From Cognatiluteimonas telluris (GTDB lineage Bacteria; Pseudomonadota; Gammaproteobacteria; Xanthomonadales; Xanthomonadaceae), in contig NZ_JAANOY010000001.1 of assembly GCF_011320095.1 (NCBI RefSeq), forward strand, positions 308,019 to 372,018: a stretch of DNA of 64,000 nucleotides, written 5' to 3'. A program made the translations under genes and the position numbers. Shown one piece after another: positions 53,592 to 61,441 of the stretch. The notes beneath the pieces were generated by a model, which was given only the letters and a program-made list of their open reading frames with translations, searched no databases and was not told the DNA's origin. Every line of letters starts with the position of its first letter. Within the stretch, counting starts at the first letter, position 1.

Positions 53592-54599
53592 TCAGCCGCG
53601 CGACCACTTCCCCAGCGCCGCCAGGCCGTTGTCGCGGGCGCGCTCGTGCACGATGGCCTGCGCCTTGGCGACGTTGCCGGCCAGGTCCTGCGACCACAGC
53701 TTCAGCGCCGCGGATTGCATCGCGCGGCCGTAGGAGAACGACAGCGGCCACGGATTCGGGCCCATGCGGTTCATCGCATCCAGGTGCGCGGTGGCGTCCT
53801 CGTCGGACTGCCCGCCGGACAGGAACACGATGCCCGGCAGGATCGCCGGCACGGTGGTCTTCAGGCACATCAGGGTCGACTCGGCGACTTCCTCGACCGA
53901 TGCCTTGTCGCCGCTCGACTTGCCCGGCACCACCATCGACGCCTTCAGGATCGTGCCTTCGAGCATGACGCTCTGCTGGTACAGCGCATCGAACAGCGAG
54001 CGCAGCACGACCTCGGTGACTTCGTAGCAGGTCTGGATGTCGTGGTTGCCGTCCATCAGCACCTCGGGTTCCACCATCGGCACCAGGCCCTGCTCCTGGC
54101 ACAGCGCGGCATAGCGCGCGAGCGCATGGCTGTTGGCCTCGATGCAGCTGCCCGACGGGATGTCCTCGCCGATGTTGATCACCGCGCGCCACTTGGCGAA
54201 GCGCGCGCCCAGCGTGTAGTACTCCTTGAGCCGGTCGCGCAGGCCGTCGAGGCCTTCGGTCACGACTTCGCCGGGGAAACCGGCCAGCGGCTGGGGGCCC
54301 TTGTCGACCTTGATGCCCGGGATGATGCCGGCGTCGTTCATCACCTTGGTGAAGGGCACGCCGGACTTGGTCGACTGGCGGATGGTCTCGTCGTACAGGA
54401 TCGCGCCGGAGATGTGCTCGCCTAGGCCCGGCGTGGTCAGCAGCATTTCGCGGTAGGCGCGGCGGTTTTCTTCCGAGTTCGGGATGCCGACGCCCTCGAA
54501 GCGCTTGGCGATGGTGTTGTTTGATTCGTCGATCGCGATGATGCCCTTGCCCGCGGCGACCATCGCCTGGGCGGTTTCGGCAAGCTGTTCGATGCTCAT
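53592..54599 (-). CDS. fba: Class I fructose-bisphosphate aldolase
   Basis: A 335-residue Schiff-base aldolase of the animal/plant type, which splits fructose-1,6-bisphosphate. The catalytic lysine is K219 in GTILKASMVVPGKSSG; other motifs are GKGIIAIDESNNTIAKRF, GIIPGIKVDKG and FLSGGQSDEDATAHLDAMNR. E. coli FbaB is a different (DhnA) type. The start ATG 54599 lies below a perfect TATAAT box (54639-54634). It is followed on the same strand by nothing close; pyk and pgk are upstream on the same strand with palindromic repeats between them. Confidence 0.96.
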   Translation of the reverse strand: MSIEQLAETAQAMVAAGKGIIAIDESNNTIAKRFEGVGIPNSEENRRAYREMLLTTPGLGEHISGAILYDETIRQSTKSGVPFTKVMNDAGIIPGIKVDKGPQPLAGFPGEVVTEGLDGLRDRLKEYYTLGARFAKWRAVINIGEDIPSGSCIEANSHALARYAALCQEQGLVPMVEPEVLMDGNHDIQTCYEVTEVVLRSLFDALYQQSVMLEGTILKASMVVPGKSSGDKASVEEVAESTLMCLKTTVPAILPGIVFLSGGQSDEDATAHLDAMNRMGPNPWPLSFSYGRAMQSAALKLWSQDLAGNVAKAQAIVHERARDNGLAALGKWSRG

Positions 54600-54633
54600 G
54601 TGGGAAGTCGGCCTGCAACGGAAATGGGGCAGA

Positions 54634-54639
54634 ATTATA
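54634..54639 (-). promoter_or_regulatory. -10 box of fba
   Basis: A consensus TATAAT on the minus strand, 35 bp before the fba ATG. The -35 position falls in the family B repeat and is a weak match. Confidence 0.6.
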
Positions 54640-54649
54640 GCCGTGGGCC

Positions 54650-54873
54650 GTGTAGGGCGGGTTCCGACCCGCCGCCCGACGCCTGGAATCCCGGCCTGGC
54701 CAGGGCGGCCGCCGGGGGCGCGCGCCGGAGAGAGCCCGCGGCGGAATCGGCCTGCGTGCGGGTGGCTTGATGGCGGCTTGAAATCCGCCCTACGCCTGGT
54801 GGACGGCGGATTGGAACCCGCCTTGTGCGCCTACGTCCGGACCGGTGGATTGCGGGCCGAAACCCACCCTACA
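54650..54873. repeat. Cluster of four family B palindromes
   Basis: Four elements lie between fba and pyk: GTGTAGGGCGGGTTCCG..ACCCGCC (54650-54672), GGCGGCTTGAAATCCGCCCT (about 54771-54792), GGCGGATTGGAACCCGCC (54805-54822) and GGATTGCGGGCCGAAACCCACCC (about 54846-54868) ending at the pyk stop. Related copies flank the histidine kinase at 30.8 kb. Confidence 0.75.
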
Positions 54874-56350
54874 ACTCGCCCAATCCTTCGGCCTTGCCGG
54901 CCGATCCCACCTGCAGCAAGCGCAGCGTGTTGGTGGCGCCGTGCTGCTCCATGTGGTCGCCGCTGGTGATGATCACGCGGTCGCCTTCGGCCAGAAGGCC
55001 GTGGTCGAACAGCTGCTTCATCGCGTCGCGCGCGGCCTCGCGCGTGGCCAGGCCGCGGCTGTCGAAGTCGATCGGGAACACATCGCGCATCAGCGCCATC
55101 CGCCGCCGCGCGCCAACGTGGCGCGAGAGGCCGAAGATCGGCACGTTGGAGCGGAAGCGCGACAGGTAGCGCGCGGTGCCGCCGGATTCGGTCATCGCCA
55201 CGATCGCGCGCACGCCGATGTGCTCGGACAGGAACATCGTCGCCATCGCGATCGCCTGGTCGGTGTGCTGCAGGTCGCGTTGCGCCTGCTCGAAGTTGGT
55301 GTCCGGCTCGAACTGACGCTCGGCGCCGATGCAGATGCGCACCATCGCCTCGACCGCCTTGAGCGGGTATTTCCCCGCCGCCGATTCCTGCGACAGCATC
55401 ACCGCGTCGGTGCCGTCGATCACCGCATTGGCCACGTCCAGCACTTCGGCGCGGGTCGGGATCGGGCTGTCGACCATCGACTGCAGCATCTGGGTCGCGG
55501 TGATCACCACCTTCCCGCGCGCCAGCGACTCGCGGATGATCTTCTTCTGAAGGCCGGGCAGTTCGGCGTCGCCGATTTCCACGCCCAGGTCGCCGCGCGC
55601 GACCATCACCGCGTCGCTGGCATCGATGATCTCGGCCAGGTTCTCGATCGCCTCGGCGCGCTCGACCTTGGCCATCAGCGCCGCGTCGCAACCATGGCTG
55701 CGCGCGATCGCGCGCGCCTCCTCCATGTCGGCGGCGTTGCGGCAGAACGACACCGCGATGAACTCGGCGCCAATCTGGGCGGCAACGCCGATCAGTTCGC
55801 GATCCTTGTCGGTCAGCGCGCCCAGCGACAGCCCGCCGCCGAGGCGGTTGAGCCCCTTGCGGTCGGACAGCGCGCCATCGTTGAGCACGGTGGTGACGAT
55901 GCGCGCGCCGTCGATGCGGTCGACGCGCAACTGCATCAGGCCATCGTCCAGCAGCAGCGTGTCGCCGGCGCGGACATCGTCGACCAGCCCCAAATAGCTG
56001 ATGCCGACTTCGTGCTCGTTGCCCGGCGCCGCATCGCTGCTGGCGACCAGGTCGAAGCGGTCGCCGGCATGCAACTGCACCCTGCCCTGCGCGAAGCGCT
56101 CGATGCGCAGCTTCGGACCCGGCAGGTCGGCGAGGATGCCGACCTCGACGCCGGCACGCTCGGCGGCGGCGCGCACCGCCTGCGCGCGCGCGACCTGCGC
56201 CGACGGATCGCCGTGCGAGAAGTTCAGCCGCACCACGTCGACGCCGGCCTGCAGCAGCGCATCGAGCATGCCGGGTGCGTCGGTGGCCGGACCGAGCGTG
56301 GCAAGGATCTTGGTACGACGGCGATGGTCGGATCTGGCGGGCGTGGTCAT
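54869..56350 (-). CDS. pyk: Pyruvate kinase
   Basis: A 493-residue glycolytic enzyme that converts PEP and ADP to pyruvate and ATP. Landmarks are RTKILATLGPATDAPG, VVRLNFSHGD, ADLPGPKLRIERF, the active-site Lys in ALMAKVERAEAIEN, VMVARGDLGVEI, the TQMLQSMVDSPIPTRAE signature and the C-terminal allosteric domain (TESGGTARYLSRFR). The start is ATG 56350 with GGAGGAG upstream; the longer frame is non-coding. It is divergent from a GNAT gene 60 bp away and upstream of fba. Neighbouring pgk and fba make a lower-glycolysis cluster. Confidence 0.96.
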   Translation of the reverse strand: MTTPARSDHRRRTKILATLGPATDAPGMLDALLQAGVDVVRLNFSHGDPSAQVARAQAVRAAAERAGVEVGILADLPGPKLRIERFAQGRVQLHAGDRFDLVASSDAAPGNEHEVGISYLGLVDDVRAGDTLLLDDGLMQLRVDRIDGARIVTTVLNDGALSDRKGLNRLGGGLSLGALTDKDRELIGVAAQIGAEFIAVSFCRNAADMEEARAIARSHGCDAALMAKVERAEAIENLAEIIDASDAVMVARGDLGVEIGDAELPGLQKKIIRESLARGKVVITATQMLQSMVDSPIPTRAEVLDVANAVIDGTDAVMLSQESAAGKYPLKAVEAMVRICIGAERQFEPDTNFEQAQRDLQHTDQAIAMATMFLSEHIGVRAIVAMTESGGTARYLSRFRSNVPIFGLSRHVGARRRMALMRDVFPIDFDSRGLATREAARDAMKQLFDHGLLAEGDRVIITSGDHMEQHGATNTLRLLQVGSAGKAEGLGEL

Positions 56351-56410
56351 GGCAAAGTGTCTCCTCCGCGCCACGCTAGCACAGCGTCGCCACCGCGCCA
56401 TGACTGCGCC

Positions 56411-57019
56411 ATGACACTTCGGCACGACAGCGGCACCCGCATCGACATCGCCGCCACGCTCGATCGGCTGCAGGCGTTTCCACGCCTGCAAGGCAAGCGG
56501 GTGTGCCTGCGCGCGCCGGTTGCGGAGGATGCCGATGCGGTGTTCGCGTTGTTCGCCGATCCGGAAGTGATGCGCTACTGGAGCCGGCCGCCGATGACCG
56601 TGCGCGCCGAAGCCGAAGGCCTGATCGCGGAGATCCTCGAAGGGTTCGCGCGGCGCACGCTGTTCAATTGGGTGGTCACGCCGCGGGGCGACGACGGCGT
56701 GATCGGCACCTGCGCCCTGTTCCGCATCGACGCGCGCCACCGGCGGGCCGAGATCGGCTATTCGCTGCGCGCCGATCATTGGGGGCGCGGCCTGGCCGGC
56801 GAAGCAGTGGCGCTGATGCTCGACTGGACGTTCCGCACGCTGGGCCTGCACCGGGTCGAAGCGGACATCGATCCCCGTAATGCATCTTCCCAAAGGCTGC
56901 TCACGCGGCTGGGATTCGCCAGCGAGGGGCACTTGCGCGAGCGTTATTTCGTGGGCGACGAAGTCAGCGATACCGAGTTGTTCGGTCTGCTGGCGAGCGA
57001 CTGGAAAGGCGCCGCGTAG
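56411..57019 (+). CDS. GNAT-family N-acetyltransferase (RimJ/RimL-like)
   Basis: A 202-residue acetyltransferase. It has an N-terminal basic stretch and then the fold: GKRVCLRAPVAEDADAVFAL, VMRYWSRPPM, the acetyl-CoA loop in DHWGRGLAGEAVALML, and HRVEADIDPRNASSQRLLTRLGF with FASEGHLRERYFVGDEVSD at the end. This is the RimJ/RimL branch, which acetylates proteins or small amines; the substrate is unknown. The start is ATG 56411; the open frame upstream overlaps pyk in antisense. Codon use is like its neighbours. Confidence 0.9.
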   Translation: MTLRHDSGTRIDIAATLDRLQAFPRLQGKRVCLRAPVAEDADAVFALFADPEVMRYWSRPPMTVRAEAEGLIAEILEGFARRTLFNWVVTPRGDDGVIGTCALFRIDARHRRAEIGYSLRADHWGRGLAGEAVALMLDWTFRTLGLHRVEADIDPRNASSQRLLTRLGFASEGHLRERYFVGDEVSDTELFGLLASDWKGAA

Positions 57020-57027
57020 TCGCCGTT

Positions 57028-57160
57028 CGTAGGAGCGGCTTCAGCCGCGAGCTCTACGACTCACCTCGATGCACGAAAAGCTCGCGGCTGAAACCGCGCC
57101 TACGAAGTGCGCTTGGGCATCGTCTGGGGAAGATCTCGCGGCTGAAGCTGCTCCTACCGG
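57028..57160. repeat. Family C palindromic repeats (GTAGGAGCGGCTTCAGCCGCGAG type)
   Basis: Three elements: GTAGGAGCGGCTTCAGCCGC (57029-57048) followed by GAGCTC, AGCTCGCGGCTGAAACCGCGC (57079-57099) and ATCTCGCGGCTGAAGCTGC (57133-57151) ending CTCCTAC. They form one inverted set between the GNAT and pgk genes, and could fold into a long cruciform. A different family from A and B. Confidence 0.75.
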
Positions 57161-57188
57161 GGACCGCTTGCGGACGACCCCGCGCTGC

Positions 57189-58373
57189 TCAGCCGCGCGC
57201 TTCCAGTGCGGCGACTGCGGGCAGCTGCTTGCCCTCGAGGAATTCCAGGAACGCGCCGCCACCGGTGGATATGTAGCTGACGTCGTCTTCGATGCCGTAC
57301 TTGTCGACGGCGGCCAGCGTGTCGCCGCCGCCGGCGATCGAGTAAGCGCTCGATTCGGCGATCGCGCGCGCGAGCGCCTGGGTGCCGTGGCCGAAGGCAT
57401 CGAACTCGAACACACCCACCGGGCCGTTCCAGACCACGGTGCCGGCCTGCCGCACCAGCGCGGCATAGCGCTTGGCGGTGTCCGGACCGATGTCGAGGAT
57501 CATGTCGTCGCCGTCGACCTGGTCGACCGCCTTCACCGTCGCCGACGCGTCGGCGGCGAAGCGCGGCGCGACCACCACGTCGGTCGGGACCGGGATCTGC
57601 GCGCCGCGCGATTTCGCATCGCGCATGATCTGCCGCGCGGTATCGAGCAGGTCCATCTCCACCAGCGACTTGCCGACGTCGAAGCCTTCGGCGGCGATGA
57701 AGGTGTTGGCGATGCCGCCGCCGACGATCAGCTGGTCGACCTTGCCGACCAGCGAGGACAGCAGCTCGAGCTTGGTGCTGACCTTGGAGCCGCCGACGAT
57801 CGCCAGCAGCGGCCGCGCCGGCTGGTCCAGCGCCTTTGACAACGCATCCAGCTCGGCCATCAGCAGCGGCCCGCCGCAGGCGACCTTCGCCTGCCGGATC
57901 ACGCCGTGGGTGGACGCCTGCGCGCGGTGCGCGGTGCCGAAGGCGTCCATGACGAAGATGTCGCACAGCGACGCATACTTTTTTGCCAGCGCGTCGTCGT
58001 CGCTTTTCTCGCCGACGTTCATGCGGCAGTTTTCCAGCAGCACCAGCTGGCCGGGCGCCACGTCGACGCCGTCGAGGTAGTCGCGCAGCAGCGGCACGTC
58101 GCGACCGAGCAGCTGCGCCAGCCGCTGCGCGACCGGCGCCAGCGAATCCGCTTCGCTCCACGTGCCTTCCTTCGGCCGCCCGAGGTGCGAGAGCACCATC
58201 ACCGCGGCGCCCTGCTCCAGCGCGCGCTTGAGCGTCGGCAATGCGGCGGTGATGCGTTGCCCGGAGGTGATGAGCGCGCTGCCGTCGACGTGCTCGATCG
58301 GCACGTTGAGGTCTTCGCGGATCAGCACGCGCTTGCCGGACAGGTCGAGGTCGGTCATGCGGAGGATGGTCAT
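57189..58373 (-). CDS. pgk: Phosphoglycerate kinase
   Basis: A 394-residue glycolytic kinase making 3-phosphoglycerate and ATP from 1,3-bisphosphoglycerate. Signatures are [17 protein letters not shown] (substrate binding), [12 protein letters not shown], the [15 protein letters not shown] region, [26 protein letters not shown] and the [11 protein letters not shown] nucleotide loop near the end. ENCRMN replaces the more usual ENVRFN, a minor variant. The start is ATG 58373 ([11 protein letters not shown]). It precedes the GNAT/pyk region by a palindromic repeat and is on the same strand as pyk and fba. Confidence 0.97.
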   Translation of the reverse strand: MTILRMTDLDLSGKRVLIREDLNVPIEHVDGSALITSGQRITAALPTLKRALEQGAAVMVLSHLGRPKEGTWSEADSLAPVAQRLAQLLGRDVPLLRDYLDGVDVAPGQLVLLENCRMNVGEKSDDDALAKKYASLCDIFVMDAFGTAHRAQASTHGVIRQAKVACGGPLLMAELDALSKALDQPARPLLAIVGGSKVSTKLELLSSLVGKVDQLIVGGGIANTFIAAEGFDVGKSLVEMDLLDTARQIMRDAKSRGAQIPVPTDVVVAPRFAADASATVKAVDQVDGDDMILDIGPDTAKRYAALVRQAGTVVWNGPVGVFEFDAFGHGTQALARAIAESSAYSIAGGGDTLAAVDKYGIEDDVSYISTGGGAFLEFLEGKQLPAVAALEARG

Positions 58374-58513
58374 GGCGCTCCTGCGGTGGGCCGCATGCGG
58401 ATTCGGGCCGGCTATTGTCCCGGGCCACGGCGTGGCTTTCAAACCGGCACCGGTCCATCCGCGCGCACGCGGCCGGCGCCGCCTACACTGCGGCGTCACG
58501 GGGAGGGACGACC

Positions 58514-60028
58514 ATGCCTGGTCTGGAAGATGCCGCGCGCCAGCGCCGCACGCTGTGGTGGCTGCTCACGCTGGCCCTGCTGCGCTTCGCGTTGCACGTC
58601 GCGCTCAACGGCCGCTACGGGTTCCATCGCGACGAACTGCAGGTACTGACCGACGCGCGCCACCTGGCGTGGGGTTTCGTCGCCTACCCGCCGCTGACGC
58701 CGGCCTTCGGACGGCTGGAGCTGGCGCTCTTCGGCACCTCGCTCACCGGCTTCCGCGTGTTCTCGGCGCTCGCGCAATGCGCGGCGATGGTGTTGGCCGG
58801 CCTGATCGCGCGCGAGCTCGGTGGCCGGCGCTGGGCGCAGCTGCTGGCGGCCGTCGCGGTGGCGGCGACGCCGTTCTCGCTGCTCACCGCCAGCGAATTC
58901 ATGTACGTCGCCTTCGACGGCCTGTGGTGGGTGCTGCTGGCGTGGCTGGTGCTGCGGCTGGTGAACAGCGGCGACCGGCGCTGGTGGGTCGGCATCGGGC
59001 TGGCGATCGGCGCGGGGATGATGACGCGCTATTCGATGCTGTTCTGCGTCGCCGGCCTGGTGGCCGGCGTCTGCGCCACGCCGCTGCGGGCGCAGCTGCG
59101 CAGCCGCTGGCTGTGGATGGGCGTGGCTGCATCGCTGCTGGTGTTCCTGCCCAACGCGTGGTGGCAGTGGCAGCACGACTTCATCAGCGTCGACTTCCTG
59201 CAGTCCATCCATGCCCGCGACATCGACAACGGGCGCACCGACGGCTTCCTGCTCGCGCAGCTGTACGCGAACACCGGGCCACTGCTGACGCCGCTATGGC
59301 TCGCCGGGCTGTGGTTCGTGGCTTTTGCGCGCAGCGGCGCGCGCTGGCGGGTGCTGGCGTGGATGTACGTCGTGCCGCTGCTGCTGTTCTGGCTGGCCAA
59401 GGGTCGCGACTACTACCTGGCGCCGGCCTATCCGATGCTGCTCGCCGCCGGCGTGGTCGCGTTGCAGCACGCCTGCGCACGGATGAGGGCGCCGCGTGCA
59501 CGCGCGCTGCGCGCGACGGCCTGGGTGCTGGTGCTGTTCTGCCTCGTCTCGGTCGCAGACATGGCATTGCCGATCGCGCCGGTCGACTCGGCCGGCTGGC
59601 AGCTGAGCCGGAAGGTGCACGACAACTTCGCCGAACAGATCGGCTGGCCGGAATACGTCGCCCAGGTCGCCGCCGTGTACCACGCGCTGCCGGCGTCGGA
59701 GCGTACGCGGACCGCGATCTACGCCAACAACTACGGCGAAGCCGGCGCGATCGACCTCTACGGCCCGCAACACGGCCTGCCGAGTGCCATCACCCCGGTC
59801 AATTCCGGCTGGTACCGCGGCCCGGGGCCGACGCCGACCACGGTCATCGTGCTGGGCGACGATGCCGAAGGCATCAGCGATGCGCCGGCGACGTGCACCC
59901 TCGCCGGACGCCTGCACAACGCCGCCGGCGTCGCCAACGAGGAAACCTCGCATCCGGACATCTACGTTTGCCGCGACCTGCGCAAACCGTGGCAGGCGCT
60001 GTGGCCGGCGAAACCGTTCTTCGGTTGA
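58514..60028 (+). CDS. ArnT/PMT-like membrane glycosyltransferase
   Basis: A 504-residue protein of the GT-C class, like bacterial dolichyl-phosphate mannosyltransferase and ArnT. It has about ten membrane helices. The first extracytoplasmic loop has the typical acidic motif [18 protein letters not shown], with Asp/Glu for catalysis, followed by [12 protein letters not shown] soluble C-terminal part (about 395-504) carries KPFFG at the end. These enzymes use polyprenyl-phosphate sugars to decorate lipids or proteins; donor and acceptor are unknown. The start is ATG 58514 with GGGGAGGGA upstream. Confidence 0.88.
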   Translation: MPGLEDAARQRRTLWWLLTLALLRFALHVALNGRYGFHRDELQVLTDARHLAWGFVAYPPLTPAFGRLELALFGTSLTGFRVFSALAQCAAMVLAGLIARELGGRRWAQLLAAVAVAATPFSLLTASEFMYVAFDGLWWVLLAWLVLRLVNSGDRRWWVGIGLAIGAGMMTRYSMLFCVAGLVAGVCATPLRAQLRSRWLWMGVAASLLVFLPNAWWQWQHDFISVDFLQSIHARDIDNGRTDGFLLAQLYANTGPLLTPLWLAGLWFVAFARSGARWRVLAWMYVVPLLLFWLAKGRDYYLAPAYPMLLAAGVVALQHACARMRAPRARALRATAWVLVLFCLVSVADMALPIAPVDSAGWQLSRKVHDNFAEQIGWPEYVAQVAAVYHALPASERTRTAIYANNYGEAGAIDLYGPQHGLPSAITPVNSGWYRGPGPTPTTVIVLGDDAEGISDAPATCTLAGRLHNAAGVANEETSHPDIYVCRDLRKPWQALWPAKPFFG

Positions 60029-60049
60029 GCGCGCGCCGGGCAAACGCGA

Positions 60050-61441
60050 TCAGTCGACCGTGGGCTTGCGCAGCAGGCTGAGCGCAAAGCCGGCGACCAG
60101 CAGCGCACCGCCAACCAGGATCGACCACAGCAGCCAGGCCTTCCAGTCGCGCTGCACCGGCGCGGGCTGCAACGCCGCGTTGCCGGCCAGCAGGGACGGT
60201 GCGCCGAGGCTGGCGTCGGCCGGTTGCCAGTCGTCGCCATGCCGCCTGCGCAGTGCATCGACCAGCACCGCCAGCGGTGCATCGGCGCGCACGGCACGCG
60301 CGCTGCCGGCGACCAGCGCGAACGGCGCGCGTCCCTGGGCGACGAAGACCAGCACCTCCGGCCGATAGCCCAGGCGCAATTCGGGAAGGCCGTCGGTCGG
60401 CGTCGTCGACGACAGCCGCCAGTGGCGATCGCGCACCGTGGTGCCGAGCACCTGCGGCGCCGAGCGGTCGCCATCGGCCTGTCCCACGCTGTACGCAACC
60501 CAGGGCCCGGCGCGCGTCTGCCAGGGCGCGTGCGCGTCGTCGCGGCTCTGCAGCGTCCATTGCCCGGCGTTGTTGCCCGGCAGGACGACATCGGCGCGCT
60601 CGACCGGGAACCGTCCGTCGAGTTCGAACACGATCCACGCCGTGGCGCGATCGTCCTGCCGGCTGCCGCGTAGCGTTTCCCACGTCCACGGCAGTGCGGA
60701 CGCCTGCGGCTGCAGTTCGGCCTGCACGCCGGTCAGCACCGGTGCCGGCGAGGCGCCTGTCGGCAGCAGGCGCAGGTAGCGCGCACTGCCTTCGAGCGGA
60801 ATGCGCCGTTGCCGCAGGTGCTGGCCATCGCGCTGCAGGTCCAGCAGCGGCGCCGACGGTTGCAGCGTGCGCCACTGGCGCAGGTCATCGCTGCCCTCGA
60901 CGCGATAGGCGGTGTCCAGCGGCGCGGTCGCCGACGACCACGTCAGCTGCAGCGCGGCGATGGGTTCGTGGAGCTGGCTGGCATCGACGAGCCAGGCCCG
61001 TGCCGGCGCTGGCGCCGTCGTGCGAACGCCTCCGACATGCGATTGCACCTGCAGCACGCTGCCGTCGTCGGCGCGCTGGCTGATGACGGTGATGTCCGCC
61101 GCCTGCGCCGCCTGGCCGCCGGGCAATGTGAACCACGGCAACACCACCCGCCGCGGCGCCTGCGCCAGCGGCTGCGCGGCATCGAAGATGGCCGCCGGCA
61201 CCACCCGGCCATCGGCATTGACGACATCGACGTCGCGCAACGAAGGCGAGCGTGCGGTCGTGTAGACGGCGCGGTCGAGCACCGCGCGGTACGCGCCGGC
61301 ATCGCTGTCGTGCAGGTCGAGCGGCCAATGCCGCAGGTAATCGTCGCGCGCCGCGGCCGATGCCAGCAGCAGCGGCAACAGCGCGGCGCACGTGGCCAAC
61401 CACGCCATGCCGGGACGCGGGCGCATCGCGTGCCGCGTCAT
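60050..61441 (-). CDS. DUF3999 family membrane-anchored protein
   Basis: A 463-residue exported protein. A signal peptide ends near SAAARDDYLRHW, a long beta-rich periplasmic domain follows, and a C-terminal anchor helix (WLLWSILVGGALLVAGFALSLL) ends the protein. Blocks YRVEGSDDLRQWRTLQ and RYLRLLPTGAS are typical of DUF3999, which is usually encoded next to DUF2339, as here. The start ATG overlaps the stop of the DUF2339 gene by 4 bp, so they are cotranscribed. Function unknown. Confidence 0.88.
   Translation of the reverse strand: MTRHAMRPRPGMAWLATCAALLPLLLASAAARDDYLRHWPLDLHDSDAGAYRAVLDRAVYTTARSPSLRDVDVVNADGRVVPAAIFDAAQPLAQAPRRVVLPWFTLPGGQAAQAADITVISQRADDGSVLQVQSHVGGVRTTAPAPARAWLVDASQLHEPIAALQLTWSSATAPLDTAYRVEGSDDLRQWRTLQPSAPLLDLQRDGQHLRQRRIPLEGSARYLRLLPTGASPAPVLTGVQAELQPQASALPWTWETLRGSRQDDRATAWIVFELDGRFPVERADVVLPGNNAGQWTLQSRDDAHAPWQTRAGPWVAYSVGQADGDRSAPQVLGTTVRDRHWRLSSTTPTDGLPELRLGYRPEVLVFVAQGRAPFALVAGSARAVRADAPLAVLVDALRRRHGDDWQPADASLGAPSLLAGNAALQPAPVQRDWKAWLLWSILVGGALLVAGFALSLLRKPTVD

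Noticed and set aside
54845..56410. Long upstream extension of the GNAT frame
   Set aside because: Antisense to pyk; the acetyltransferase fold begins only after 56411.
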